DNA from: Actinomadura rayongensis
GTDB lineage: Bacteria; Actinomycetota; Actinomycetes; Streptosporangiales; Streptosporangiaceae
NCBI RefSeq assembly: GCF_009831215.1
Contig: NZ_WUTW01000001.1
Span: forward strand, 1,879,423-1,943,422
Direction: 5' to 3'
Length of the DNA stretch: 64,000 nucleotides
Part shown: positions 53,244 to 61,702 of the stretch, one piece after another
How positions within the stretch are numbered: position 1 is the stretch's first letter
Layout: every line of letters starts with the position of its first letter
Translations under genes and position numbers: made by a program
The notes under the pieces: generated by a model
Seen by the model: the letters and a program-made list of their open reading frames with translations, nothing else
Told to the model about the DNA's origin: nothing
Databases searched by the model: none

Positions 53244-54253
53244 GAGGCGGTCTCCGCGATCAGTTTCTCGACGGCGTCGGCCGCGTCGGCGGCGGTGACG
53301 CTCGTGAGGCAGGGATGGCCGGGGACGGGGCAGTCGCGGGCGCGGGTGTCGCGGCACGCGGCGCGCTGGTCGCCGAGCAGCACGTGCGGGACGCCGTAGG
53401 GCCCCCACCGCGCCGCCGGGACGACCGGCGAGAACAGCGACACCACCGGCGCCCCGACCGCCGCCGCCAGGTGCGCGGGGCCGGTGTTGCCGGTGATCAC
53501 CGCGTCCGCGCCCGCGAACACGGCCGCGAGGCTCGGCCAGTCGGTGCGCCCGCCGAGGTCGGTGCCGAGGCGGCCCGCGACCAGGGTCGTCAGCGCGCGC
53601 TCGTCCGGGCCGCCCGTCACGACCGGGCGCAGGCCGCGCGCGGCCAGCTCGCCGACCGTCTCGGCGCACCGCTCGGCGGGCCAGCGCCGCGACCGCACCG
53701 ACGCGCCGGGATGGACGATCACGTACGGGCCGTCCCCGGCGAGCGCGGCGACGTCGGGCAGCGGACGCCGCACCGCGAGCCGTCCGTCGTCGCCGGGCGG
53801 CGGCGGGAACCCGGCCGCCGCCGCGAGCGCCAGCGCCCGTTCGGGCTCGGGCAGGTCGGGGTCGCCGCGCAGCCGGACGTCCAGCAGCGAGCCCGGATGG
53901 TCCACGCTGATGCCCGCGATGCGCCCGACGCCCGCCATCCGCAGCAGCAGCGCGGCGGGCAGCGGCGACTGGTGGAACGACGTCAGGATCACCGCGTCGG
54001 TGAACCGGCTCGCGGCGAGGCGGCGGACGAGCGCGTCGGTCGCCGGGCCGTCGAACGCGGGCGGGACGAACCCCGACCACGGCGCGTCGTAGACCACGAC
54101 GTCGCCGACGCCGGGCAGCAGCCGTCCCGCCGCCGCGCCCTGCGGACCGGCCAGCAGCGTCACCGGGCCGCACCGCGCCGCGACGGCGCGGATCGCCGGC
54201 CCGGCCAGCAGCACGTCGCCCGCGTTGTCGAGCCGGACGACGAGCGCGGTCAC
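53240..54253 (-). CDS. Family 9 glycosyltransferase (heptosyltransferase-like), second copy
   Basis: 337 residues: VVRLDNAGDVLLAGPAIRAV, VIVHPGASVRSRRWPAERC, ITGNTGPAHLAAAVGAPVVS, the GT9 signatures. A Cys-containing tail (ACRDTRARDCPVPGHPC) is typical of one GT9 subgroup. Its presence beside GmhB-, HldE- and GmhA-type enzymes supports heptose as donor sugar. Confidence 0.9.
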   Translation of the reverse strand: MTALVVRLDNAGDVLLAGPAIRAVAARCGPVTLLAGPQGAAAGRLLPGVGDVVVYDAPWSGFVPPAFDGPATDALVRRLAASRFTDAVILTSFHQSPLPAALLLRMAGVGRIAGISVDHPGSLLDVRLRGDPDLPEPERALALAAAAGFPPPPGDDGRLAVRRPLPDVAALAGDGPYVIVHPGASVRSRRWPAERCAETVGELAARGLRPVVTGGPDERALTTLVAGRLGTDLGGRTDWPSLAAVFAGADAVITGNTGPAHLAAAVGAPVVSLFSPVVPAARWGPYGVPHVLLGDQRAACRDTRARDCPVPGHPCLTSVTAADAADAVEKLIAETAS

Positions 54254-55761
54254 GCGTCCTGCCAGAGGCCGGCGCGGGCACCGTCCAGCAGCAGCGCGAC
54301 GGCCGCGCCGAGGTCGGCGGCGCGGCGCGCGCCGGTCAGCTCGCCGGGCAGCGTCCGCGCGGTCGGGACCAGCACCGCACGCGCCCCCGCGGCGTGCGCG
54401 GCGGCCACGTCCCCGCCGATGTCCCCGATCACCGCGCACTCGTGCGGCGCGGCGCCGAGCCGTCCGGCGGCGCGCAGCACCAGGCCCGGCGCGGGCTTGC
54501 GGCACGAGCAGCCGTCGCCGGGGCCGTGCGGGCAGATCTCCCACGCGTCGAACGGGCCGAGCAGTTCCTCGGTGCGCCGGTTGACGGCGTGCGCCTGCGC
54601 GGCGGTCAGCAGCCCCCGCGCGATGCCCGACTGGTTGCTGACGACCCCGATCCGCAGGCCGCGCGCGCGGGCGGCGTCCAGCGCCTCGCGCGCCCCCGGC
54701 ATCGGCTCGACCAGCGCCGGGTCGCCGTTGTAGGGGACGTCGCGGATCAGCGTGTCGTCCCGGTCGAACAGCAGGACGCGCGGTTCGGGCGGCCACGGCC
54801 GGGCGGCGCGCGCCGCGAGCGTCCCGCGCGCCCAGTGCCACACGGCGGCGGGCGGGATCGCGGCGCTCGTCGCGAGCATCGCCGCGATCTCGCGGGCGGT
54901 GCGCGGGCCGGGCGCGATGCGGGCGGCGGCGAACTCCCCGACGCCCGCCGCCGTCAGCGCGCCGAGCAGCGCGGCGGCGCGGCGGTGCCCGGTCAGCGCC
55001 AGCGTCAGCGCGGACGCGCCCGCCGCGACGATCCCGAGATGCCGCGACCGGCGGCCCGGCGTCTCCCCGGCGCGCTCGTACCAGTCCGCGCCGTGCAGCC
55101 GCCGCATCAGCGCGTCGTCGGCGTTGCCGCGCTGCGCCCGCAGGCTCGCCCACGGCCCCGCCGGACGGACGGGGTGCTCGGTGCGCCGGATGCCCGTCTC
55201 CAGCCGCCACCCGTCGGCGAGGACGCGCAGCGCGAGGTCGGCGTCCTCCCGGAACGCGCGCGGGAACCGCTCGTCGAACCCGCCGGTCTCGATCAGCGCC
55301 GCCCGCCGGTACGCCATGTCGGCGGTGATCCAGCGGGCGGACGCGAGCCCGGCCGTGCCGCGCTCCCAGTCGGTCGGCGGACGGTCCCGCGGCAGCGGCA
55401 CGCTGACGTCGCCCTGAACCCCGCCGACGTCGCGCGCCGCCGACTCCAGATCGGCGGCCAGCTCGTCGCGCCAGCCGGGACCGACGCGGACGTCGTCGTC
55501 CAGGAACACGACCCACGGCGTCCGCGTCCGCCGCCAGCCGAGGTTGCGCGCCCCCGCCGGCCCGACCCCGCCGGACGCGACGATCTCCGTCCGGTCGGCG
55601 AGCGCCTCGGGCACCTTCGGCGCCGCGTGCGGCCCGCCCGGACGGTCGTCCACCAGCACGATCTTCTCCGGCGCGGGCCCGAGCGCGGCGGCCAGCGACT
55701 CCAGCGCCGCCCGCAGACACGGCCGCGCCAACGTCGGCATCACCACCGAATACCCGCTCAC
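54250..55761 (-). CDS. GT2 glycosyltransferase fused to GmhB-type phosphatase
   Basis: 503 residues in two parts. Residues 1 to about 320 are a GT2 enzyme (VVMPTLARPCLRAALESL, VVFLDDDVRVGPGW) with a hydrophobic helical linker. Residues about 330-503 are a HAD phosphatase of the heptose-1,7-bisphosphate class: DRDDTLIRDVPYNGDP (nucleophile Asp-x-Asp), VVSNQSGIARG, the zinc loop CPHGPGDGCSCRKPAPG, and GDIGGDVAAAHAAGA. The phosphatase would remove the C7 phosphate after HldE kinase action. Fusion to a transferase links precursor supply to assembly. GTG start overlaps the carbamoyltransferase stop. Confidence 0.9.
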   Translation of the reverse strand: MSGYSVVMPTLARPCLRAALESLAAALGPAPEKIVLVDDRPGGPHAAPKVPEALADRTEIVASGGVGPAGARNLGWRRTRTPWVVFLDDDVRVGPGWRDELAADLESAARDVGGVQGDVSVPLPRDRPPTDWERGTAGLASARWITADMAYRRAALIETGGFDERFPRAFREDADLALRVLADGWRLETGIRRTEHPVRPAGPWASLRAQRGNADDALMRRLHGADWYERAGETPGRRSRHLGIVAAGASALTLALTGHRRAAALLGALTAAGVGEFAAARIAPGPRTAREIAAMLATSAAIPPAAVWHWARGTLAARAARPWPPEPRVLLFDRDDTLIRDVPYNGDPALVEPMPGAREALDAARARGLRIGVVSNQSGIARGLLTAAQAHAVNRRTEELLGPFDAWEICPHGPGDGCSCRKPAPGLVLRAAGRLGAAPHECAVIGDIGGDVAAAHAAGARAVLVPTARTLPGELTGARRAADLGAAVALLLDGARAGLWQDA

Positions 55762-57383
55762 GGGCGCCTCACGGTGAACGGACCGATGGCGAGGAGGTCG
55801 ACGGGGCTGGAGCCGAAGCACTCCAGCGCGTCGCGAACGTCGTCGACCATCGGGCGGCCCGCCGTGTTCAGGCTCGTGTTGACGACGACGGGCAGGTCCG
55901 TGCGGCGCTCGAACGCGTCCAGCATCCGGGCGACCAGCGGCTCGTGCGCCGGGTCGACGGTCTGCACGCGCGCCGTCCCGTCCACGTGGACGACGGCCGG
56001 GATCCGGTCCTGCCAGGCCGGCGCGACGTCGTGGACGAACAGCATGTACGGGCTCGGGTGCGGCCCCCGCGTGAAGATCTCCTCGGCACGGTCCAGGCGG
56101 ACCATCGGCGCGACCGGGCGGAAGCTCTCCCGCCCCTTCACGTCGTTCATCCGGTCCAGGTTCGCGCGGCGGCCCGGATGCGCCAGCAGTGACCGGTGCC
56201 CGAGCGCGCGCGGCCCGAACTCCGAGCGGCCCTGGAACCACGCGACGATCCCGTCGGCGGCCAGCGCCTCGGCGACCTCCTCGGCGACGTCGGCGGGCCG
56301 TTCGTAGGGGACGCGCGCGGTCCGCAGCATCGCCTCGATCTCCTCGTCGGCGAACCCGCGGCCGAGGTCGGCGCCGGTCATGAACCAGGCGGGCTCGTCC
56401 AGCGCGTGCGCGACGTGCAGGCCCGCGCCGAGCGCCGTCCCCGCGTCGCCCGCGGCGGGCTGCACCCACACCTGCTCGAACGGCCCCTCACGCGCGAGGA
56501 CGGAGTTCGCGACGCAGTTCAGCGCCGTTCCCCCCGCCATCGTCAGCATGGACTCGCCGGTGCGTTCGTGCAGGTCGAAGGCCAGCTCGATGAGCACCTC
56601 CTCCAGCCGCCGCTGCACGCTCGCGGCCAGGTCGGCGTGCGCGTCGCCCCACGGCGCGTCGCCGGGCGGCGGCGCCAGCTCGCCCCAGTCGACCGGCTCG
56701 GTCACGAAGCCCCCGTCGCCCGTGACCCGGATCTTGGAGCGCAGCAGGTCGAGATGGCGCGGCTTCCCGTAGGACGCCAGCGCCATCACCTTGTACTCGT
56801 CGGACGAGCGCAGGAACCCCAGATGTTCGGTCAGGTCCTCGTACAGGAGCCCGAGCGAGTGCGGCAGCTCCTGCGTCGAGTGGACCTCCAGGTCCCCGTC
56901 GCGGTAGTGGCCGGACAGATGGGAGTGGCGTTCACCGCGCCCGTCCGACACGAGCACCGCGCTCGACCGCGCGGGCGCCGCCAGCCCCGCCGACGCGGCG
57001 TGCGCGACGTGGTGCGGGACGAACCGAACTTTTGCCGGATCCAGCCCCGGCAGCGCGTCGGCGAGGAAGCTCGGCGCCTCGTGCGCGTAGGTCGTCCGCA
57101 GGTGGTCCCACGGGTCGAACAGGCCCATCTCCTCGGCGGGGCGGGTCAGGTCCGGGTCGTAGGAGAAACCGACCGCGTCGACGTCGGCGGGCGTCAGCCC
57201 CGCCTGCTCCAGGCACCACCGGGCCGACAGGACGGGCTGCTCCCACGCGGCGAACGGGACCGGCCGCTTGCCGTGCTTGCGGCGGCTGAACCGCTCCTCC
57301 TCCGCCGCAGCGACGACCTCGCCGTCCACGACGAGCGCGGCGGCCGGATCATGGAAGATCGCGTTGATTCCGAGCACACGCAA
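55758..57383 (-). CDS. O-carbamoyltransferase, NodU/CmcH family
   Basis: 541 residues that transfer carbamoyl from carbamoyl phosphate, via carbamoyl-AMP, to a sugar hydroxyl. N-terminal ASKHA-like YrdC-coupled fold: LGINAIFHDPAAALVVDG, VPHHVAHAASAG, MTMAGGTALNCVANS; C-terminal GRSEFGPRALGHRSLLAHP and NTSLNTAGRP. The start is TTG 57383, 8 bases after GGAG. It heads the leftward operon. In antibiotics and Nod factors this family decorates sugars, so the island product is likely carbamoylated. Confidence 0.92.
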   Translation of the reverse strand: MRVLGINAIFHDPAAALVVDGEVVAAAEEERFSRRKHGKRPVPFAAWEQPVLSARWCLEQAGLTPADVDAVGFSYDPDLTRPAEEMGLFDPWDHLRTTYAHEAPSFLADALPGLDPAKVRFVPHHVAHAASAGLAAPARSSAVLVSDGRGERHSHLSGHYRDGDLEVHSTQELPHSLGLLYEDLTEHLGFLRSSDEYKVMALASYGKPRHLDLLRSKIRVTGDGGFVTEPVDWGELAPPPGDAPWGDAHADLAASVQRRLEEVLIELAFDLHERTGESMLTMAGGTALNCVANSVLAREGPFEQVWVQPAAGDAGTALGAGLHVAHALDEPAWFMTGADLGRGFADEEIEAMLRTARVPYERPADVAEEVAEALAADGIVAWFQGRSEFGPRALGHRSLLAHPGRRANLDRMNDVKGRESFRPVAPMVRLDRAEEIFTRGPHPSPYMLFVHDVAPAWQDRIPAVVHVDGTARVQTVDPAHEPLVARMLDAFERRTDLPVVVNTSLNTAGRPMVDDVRDALECFGSSPVDLLAIGPFTVRRP

Positions 57384-57492
57384 CTGGCGTCTCCTCCCTC
57401 ACCTACGTGATCGCGCCCCTCCCCGGCCGTGACCTGGCGAAACATGGCGGCCGACGTGCGTCCCCGGCGCCCGGGCGGGTAACCGACGGTCC

Positions 57493-58380
57493 ATGCGAGT
57501 CCTGATGACCGGGTGGTTCAGCTTCCTGAACGGCGAAGCGACGGCGGGCGACGTCCTCGCGCTCGCCGCCGTCCGCGACCGGCTCGACGCCGACGGCGTC
57601 GCGTGCGACACGGCGTGGAGCCCGGTGTTCCGTCCGGGCGCGCTCACGCTGGACGACGCCGACCCCGGCGACTACACGCACGTGGTGTTCGCGTGCGGCC
57701 CGCTGCACGGCCCCGACATCGCGGCGCTGCACGAGCGGTTCGCGCACTGCCGCCGCATCGCGGTCGGGGTGTCGGTGCTCGACCCGGACGACCCCGCCGC
57801 CGCCGGCTTCCACACGATCCTCGCCCGGGACGGCCTGGACGGCGTCCGGCCCGACCTCGCGACCGTCCCGCCGATCGCGTCCGTGCCGGTCGTCGGCGTC
57901 GTGCTGTCGCTCGGCCAGGGCGAGTACGGCGCGCGGCGGCGGCACGAGGACGTCGCCGACCGCATCACCGGCTGGCTCGCCGAGATCGACTGCGCCCGCC
58001 TCCCGATGGACACCCGCCTCGACAGCGCCGACTGGCGGCTCCCCGCCACCGCCGGGCAGCTCGTCGCGGCCCTCGCGCGGCTGGACGTCGTCGTCACGAC
58101 GCGGCTGCACGGGCTCGTCCTCGGGCTGCGCGCCGGGACGCCCGTCCTCGCCGTCGACCCCGTCGCCGACGGCGGCAAGGTCACGGCGCAGGCGGCGGCG
58201 CTCGGCTGGCCCGCCGTGCTGTCGGCCGCCGACGTCCTCGCCCCCGGCGGCGCCGACCGGCTCGCCGACCTGTGGGCCTGGTGCCTGTCGGGACGCGGCC
58301 AGACCGCCGCGCGGATCTTCTCGCCCGCGCCGAACCCGTTGCTCCCCGCACTCGACGATGCGCTGCGTAGCCAGTCGTAG
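57493..58380 (+). CDS. Polysaccharide pyruvyl transferase family protein
   Basis: 295 residues with the family hallmark TTRLHGLVLGLRAGTPVLAV near the C-terminus and an N-terminal TGWFSFLNGEATAGDVLAL that binds the acceptor side. Members add ketal-linked pyruvate from PEP to sugars, giving acidic glycans. First gene of the rightward half of the island, divergent from the carbamoyltransferase gene (109 bp). Confidence 0.87.
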   Translation: MRVLMTGWFSFLNGEATAGDVLALAAVRDRLDADGVACDTAWSPVFRPGALTLDDADPGDYTHVVFACGPLHGPDIAALHERFAHCRRIAVGVSVLDPDDPAAAGFHTILARDGLDGVRPDLATVPPIASVPVVGVVLSLGQGEYGARRRHEDVADRITGWLAEIDCARLPMDTRLDSADWRLPATAGQLVAALARLDVVVTTRLHGLVLGLRAGTPVLAVDPVADGGKVTAQAAALGWPAVLSAADVLAPGGADRLADLWAWCLSGRGQTAARIFSPAPNPLLPALDDALRSQS

Positions 58381-58465
58381 CGCGAACCGTGTTTGAGTCG
58401 TCGCGGCCCCGGCTAGGTGGTCGCCGCACGCAGAACCGCGTGCCGTCGCAGGTACGGAGGACAGC

Positions 58466-59689
58466 GTGATCATCCATATGGTGTCCGAACACGCCAGCCC
58501 GCTGGCGCCGCTCGGCGGGGCCGACGCGGGCGGGCAGAACGTCCACGTCGCCGCGCTCGCCCGCGCGCTCGCCGCCCGCGGGCACCACGTCCGGGTGTTC
58601 ACCCGGCGTGACGACCCCGACCTGCCCGTCGAGGTCACCCCGGCCGGGGGCGTGGTCGTCGAGCACGTGGACGCCGGGCCGCCCGAACCGGTCCCGAAGG
58701 ACGACCTGCTCCCGTACATGCGGGAGTTCGGCGCACGGCTGCGGGAGCGCTGGCGCGCCGGACGTCCCGACCTCGTCCACGGGCACTTCTGGATGAGCGG
58801 GCTCGCCGCGCTGGCCGGCGCCCGGGACCTCGGGATCCCGGTCGCGCAGACCTTCCACGCGCTCGGCGTCGTCAAGCGCCGCCACCAGGCCGAGGCCGAC
58901 ACGAGCCCGGCCGAGCGGTCGGTGCTCGAACCGCGCGTGGCGCGCGAGGCCGACATGGTGATCGCGACGTCGTCGTCGGAGCTGCCCGACCTGCGGACGT
59001 TCGGGGTGGACGACGAGCGCGTCCGGATCGTGCCGTGCGGGGTGGACACCGACCGGTTCCGTCCGGACGGCCCGTCGCTCGCCCGGCCGTCGCGGCCCCA
59101 CGTCCTCAGCATCGGCCGGCTCGTCCCGCGCAAGGGCGTCGCGACGATCGTCGAGGCGCTCGCCCAGGTCCCCGACGCCGAACTGGTGATCGCGGGCGGG
59201 CCCGCGGCGGGCGGCCTGGACACCGACCCGGAGGCGCAGCGCCTCGCGGCACTGGCGGAACGTTCCAACGTCGCCGACCGCGTCGTGTTCCTCGGCGCCG
59301 TCCCGCACGACCAGGTGCCCGCGCTCATGCGCGCCGCCGACGTCATCGTCAGCGCGCCCTGGTACGAGCCGTTCGGGATCGTGCCGGTCGAGGCGATGGC
59401 GTGCGGGACGCCGATCGTCGCGTCCGCCGTCGGCGGCCACCTCGACACCGTCCTGGACGGGACCACCGGCCTGCTCGTCCCGCCGCGCGACCCGGCCGCG
59501 CTCGCCGCGCGGCTGCGGACGCTGCTCGCCGACGAGCACCGCCGCACCGCGCTCGGCCACACCGGCGCCGCGCACGCCCGCGCCCGGTTCTGCTGGTCGG
59601 AGATCGCGGCGCGCACCGAGGCGGCCTACACCGAACTCATCGCGGGCCGCGTCGCGCGCCCCGCGTACGCGCTGGCGCAGGGAGGCTGA
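58466..59689 (+). CDS. Family 4 glycosyltransferase
   Basis: 407 residues, GT-B retaining enzyme: GGADAGGQNVHVAALARAL (sucrose-synthase/MshA-like glycine loop), HGHFWMSGLAALAGA, VGRLVPRKG-like SIGRLVPRKGVATIVEAL, and the EX7E motif EPFGIVPVEAMACGTP. Start GTG 58466 after ACGGAGGACA. Close in architecture to MshA-type transferases that act on inositol acceptors, but the island context argues for glycan assembly. Confidence 0.9.
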   Translation: MIIHMVSEHASPLAPLGGADAGGQNVHVAALARALAARGHHVRVFTRRDDPDLPVEVTPAGGVVVEHVDAGPPEPVPKDDLLPYMREFGARLRERWRAGRPDLVHGHFWMSGLAALAGARDLGIPVAQTFHALGVVKRRHQAEADTSPAERSVLEPRVAREADMVIATSSSELPDLRTFGVDDERVRIVPCGVDTDRFRPDGPSLARPSRPHVLSIGRLVPRKGVATIVEALAQVPDAELVIAGGPAAGGLDTDPEAQRLAALAERSNVADRVVFLGAVPHDQVPALMRAADVIVSAPWYEPFGIVPVEAMACGTPIVASAVGGHLDTVLDGTTGLLVPPRDPAALAARLRTLLADEHRRTALGHTGAAHARARFCWSEIAARTEAAYTELIAGRVARPAYALAQGG

Positions 59690-59690
59690 C

Positions 59691-60287
59691 ATGGGCATGG
59701 AGAACCATCTGCACGACCTCGCGCAGGCCCTTGTGGACTTCCGCGCGGACGCCGCCGTCCTGGACCGCTGGGGCCGCGACCTCGCCGGCCTGCTCGACGC
59801 GGGCGGACGCCTGCTGGCCTGCGGCAACGGCGGCAGCGCCGCGCAGGCGCAGCACCTCACCGCCGAGCTGGTCGGCCGCTACGACGGCGAGCGTCAGCCG
59901 TTCCCCGCCGTGTCGCTGCACTGCGACACCTCGGCGGTCACCGCGATCGTCAACGACTACGGCGCCGACGAGCTGTTCGCCCGCCAGATCCGCGCGCACG
60001 GACGGCCCGGCGACGTGCTGGTGTGCCTGTCCACGAGCGGGTCCAGCGGGAACGTCCTCGCCGCCGCGCGCGCCGCCGCCGACCTCGGCGTCCGCACCTG
60101 GGCGCTGACCGGACCGGCCCCGAACCCGCTCGCCGCCGCGTGCGACGAGGCGGTCGCGGTCGACGCGCCGTCCACCGCGACCGTCCAGGAGATCCACCTG
60201 GTCGCGGTCCACATGATCTGCGAGTCGCTGGACGCGGCGGCGCGCACGCCCGCCGCCCGCCCGGTGGACGAGGCGGTGGCGTCGTGA
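59691..60287 (+). CDS. gmhA: Sedoheptulose-7-phosphate isomerase
   Basis: 198-residue SIS-domain protein of the GmhA type, converting sedoheptulose 7-phosphate to heptose 7-phosphate. CGNGGSAAQAQHLTAELVGRY carries the phosphate loop and catalytic Glu; LSTSGSSGNVLAA binds phosphate; QEIHLVAVHMICE has the catalytic His. First step of activated heptose synthesis. Overlaps hldE by 4 bp. Confidence 0.92.
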   Translation: MGMENHLHDLAQALVDFRADAAVLDRWGRDLAGLLDAGGRLLACGNGGSAAQAQHLTAELVGRYDGERQPFPAVSLHCDTSAVTAIVNDYGADELFARQIRAHGRPGDVLVCLSTSGSSGNVLAAARAAADLGVRTWALTGPAPNPLAAACDEAVAVDAPSTATVQEIHLVAVHMICESLDAAARTPAARPVDEAVAS

Positions 60288-61702
60288 CGCGGCGCGGCGG
60301 CCCGCTCGTCGTCGTCGGCGACGCGTTCCTCGACATCGACCTGGACGGGACGTCCGAACGCCTCGCGCCGGACGCGCCCGTGCCGGTCGTGCAGGACGTC
60401 GCCGAGCACGTCCGCGCCGGGGGAGCGGGCCTGGCGGCCACCCTCGCCGCCGACCTGGAGCCCGGCGCGATCGTGCTGGTCGCGCCGGTCGCCGGGGACG
60501 CGCACGCCGCCCGGCTCCGCGCCGCGCTGCCCGGCCTCGTCCGGCTCGTGCCGCTGCCCGCGACGGGGGAGACGGTCCGCAAGGTCCGCGTCCGGTCCGG
60601 CGGGCGGCCGATCGTCCGCATCGACCACGGCGACGCCCGCGCCGCGCCCGGCCCGGTGCCCGGCGACGTCGCGGCGGCGCTCGCGTCGGCCGGCGCCATC
60701 CTCGTGTCGGACTACGGACGCGGAACCACCGCCCATCCCGGGATGCGGGAGCTGCTCGGCCGCCTGGCGCGGGAGATCCCGGTCGTCTGGGACCCGCATC
60801 CGGCGGGCGCGCCGCCGGTGCCGGGCGTCCGCGTCGCCACGCCGAACCAGCGGGAGGCGCGCGGGTTCGCCGCCGCGCTGCCCGCCGCCGCGTCCGCCGG
60901 GGAGCGCGCGACCGGCGAGCTGGACCGCGCCGCCGCCGACGCCGCCGCGCTCGTCGCCGAGTGGGGGACGGCGGGGATCGCGCTCACGATGGCCGAACGC
61001 GGCGCGCTGCTGTCGGTCGGCGAGGACGTGCCGCGCATCGTGCCCGTCCCGCCCGCCGCCGCGCCGTCCACCGGCGCCCCGCCCGACCCGTGCGGGGCCG
61101 GCGACTGCTTCGCCGCGACGGTCGCGCTCGCGCTGCGCGACGGCGCGCTGCTCGGCGACGCCGTCGCCGCGGGCGTCGAGCGGGCCTCGGCGTTCGTCGC
61201 GACCGGCTGCGCGACGCCGCGCCGACCGGGCGCCCGGGACGCCTGGGACGTCGTCCGCCGCACCCGCGAGCGCGGCGGCACCGTCGTCGCGACCGGCGGC
61301 TGCTTCGACCTGCTGCACGCCGGGCACGTCGAGCTGCTGCGCCAGGCGCGGGCGCTCGGCGACTGCCTGGTCGTGTGCCTGAACTCCGACGCGTCGGTCC
61401 GCGCGCTGAAGGGGCCGGGACGGCCGCTCGTCGCGCAGGACGACCGGGTGCGCGTCCTCGCCGCCCTCGACAGCGTCGACACCGTGATGGTCTTCGAGGA
61501 GGAGACGCCCGTGCGGATGATCGAACGGCTGCGGCCCGACGTCTGGGTCAAGGGCGGCGACTACTCGGCCGCCGAGATGCCCGAGACCGCCGTCGTGCGG
61601 CGCCTCGGCGGCGAGACGGTCCTGCTGCCCTACCTGGCGGGACGGTCCACGACGCGGATCGTGGAGCGCGCCGCCGTCCGGACCCGGGAGGACGCCCGAT
61701 GA
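60284..61702 (+). CDS. hldE: Bifunctional heptose 7-phosphate kinase / heptose 1-phosphate nucleotidyltransferase
   Basis: 472 residues. Residues 1 to about 320 form a PfkB sugar kinase (VVGDAFLDIDLDG at the start, DPCGAGDCFAA with catalytic Asp, in place of the usual DTTGAGDTF). Residues about 330-472 are a cytidylyltransferase-like domain: GGCFDLLHAGHVELL (HxGH), LNSDASVRALKG, KGGDYSAAE. Together they make nucleotide-activated heptose with GmhB acting between the two steps. The nucleotide (ADP, GDP or CDP) cannot be told from sequence. Start GTG 60284 overlaps gmhA. Confidence 0.92.
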   Translation: MTRRGGPLVVVGDAFLDIDLDGTSERLAPDAPVPVVQDVAEHVRAGGAGLAATLAADLEPGAIVLVAPVAGDAHAARLRAALPGLVRLVPLPATGETVRKVRVRSGGRPIVRIDHGDARAAPGPVPGDVAAALASAGAILVSDYGRGTTAHPGMRELLGRLAREIPVVWDPHPAGAPPVPGVRVATPNQREARGFAAALPAAASAGERATGELDRAAADAAALVAEWGTAGIALTMAERGALLSVGEDVPRIVPVPPAAAPSTGAPPDPCGAGDCFAATVALALRDGALLGDAVAAGVERASAFVATGCATPRRPGARDAWDVVRRTRERGGTVVATGGCFDLLHAGHVELLRQARALGDCLVVCLNSDASVRALKGPGRPLVAQDDRVRVLAALDSVDTVMVFEEETPVRMIERLRPDVWVKGGDYSAAEMPETAVVRRLGGETVLLPYLAGRSTTRIVERAAVRTREDAR

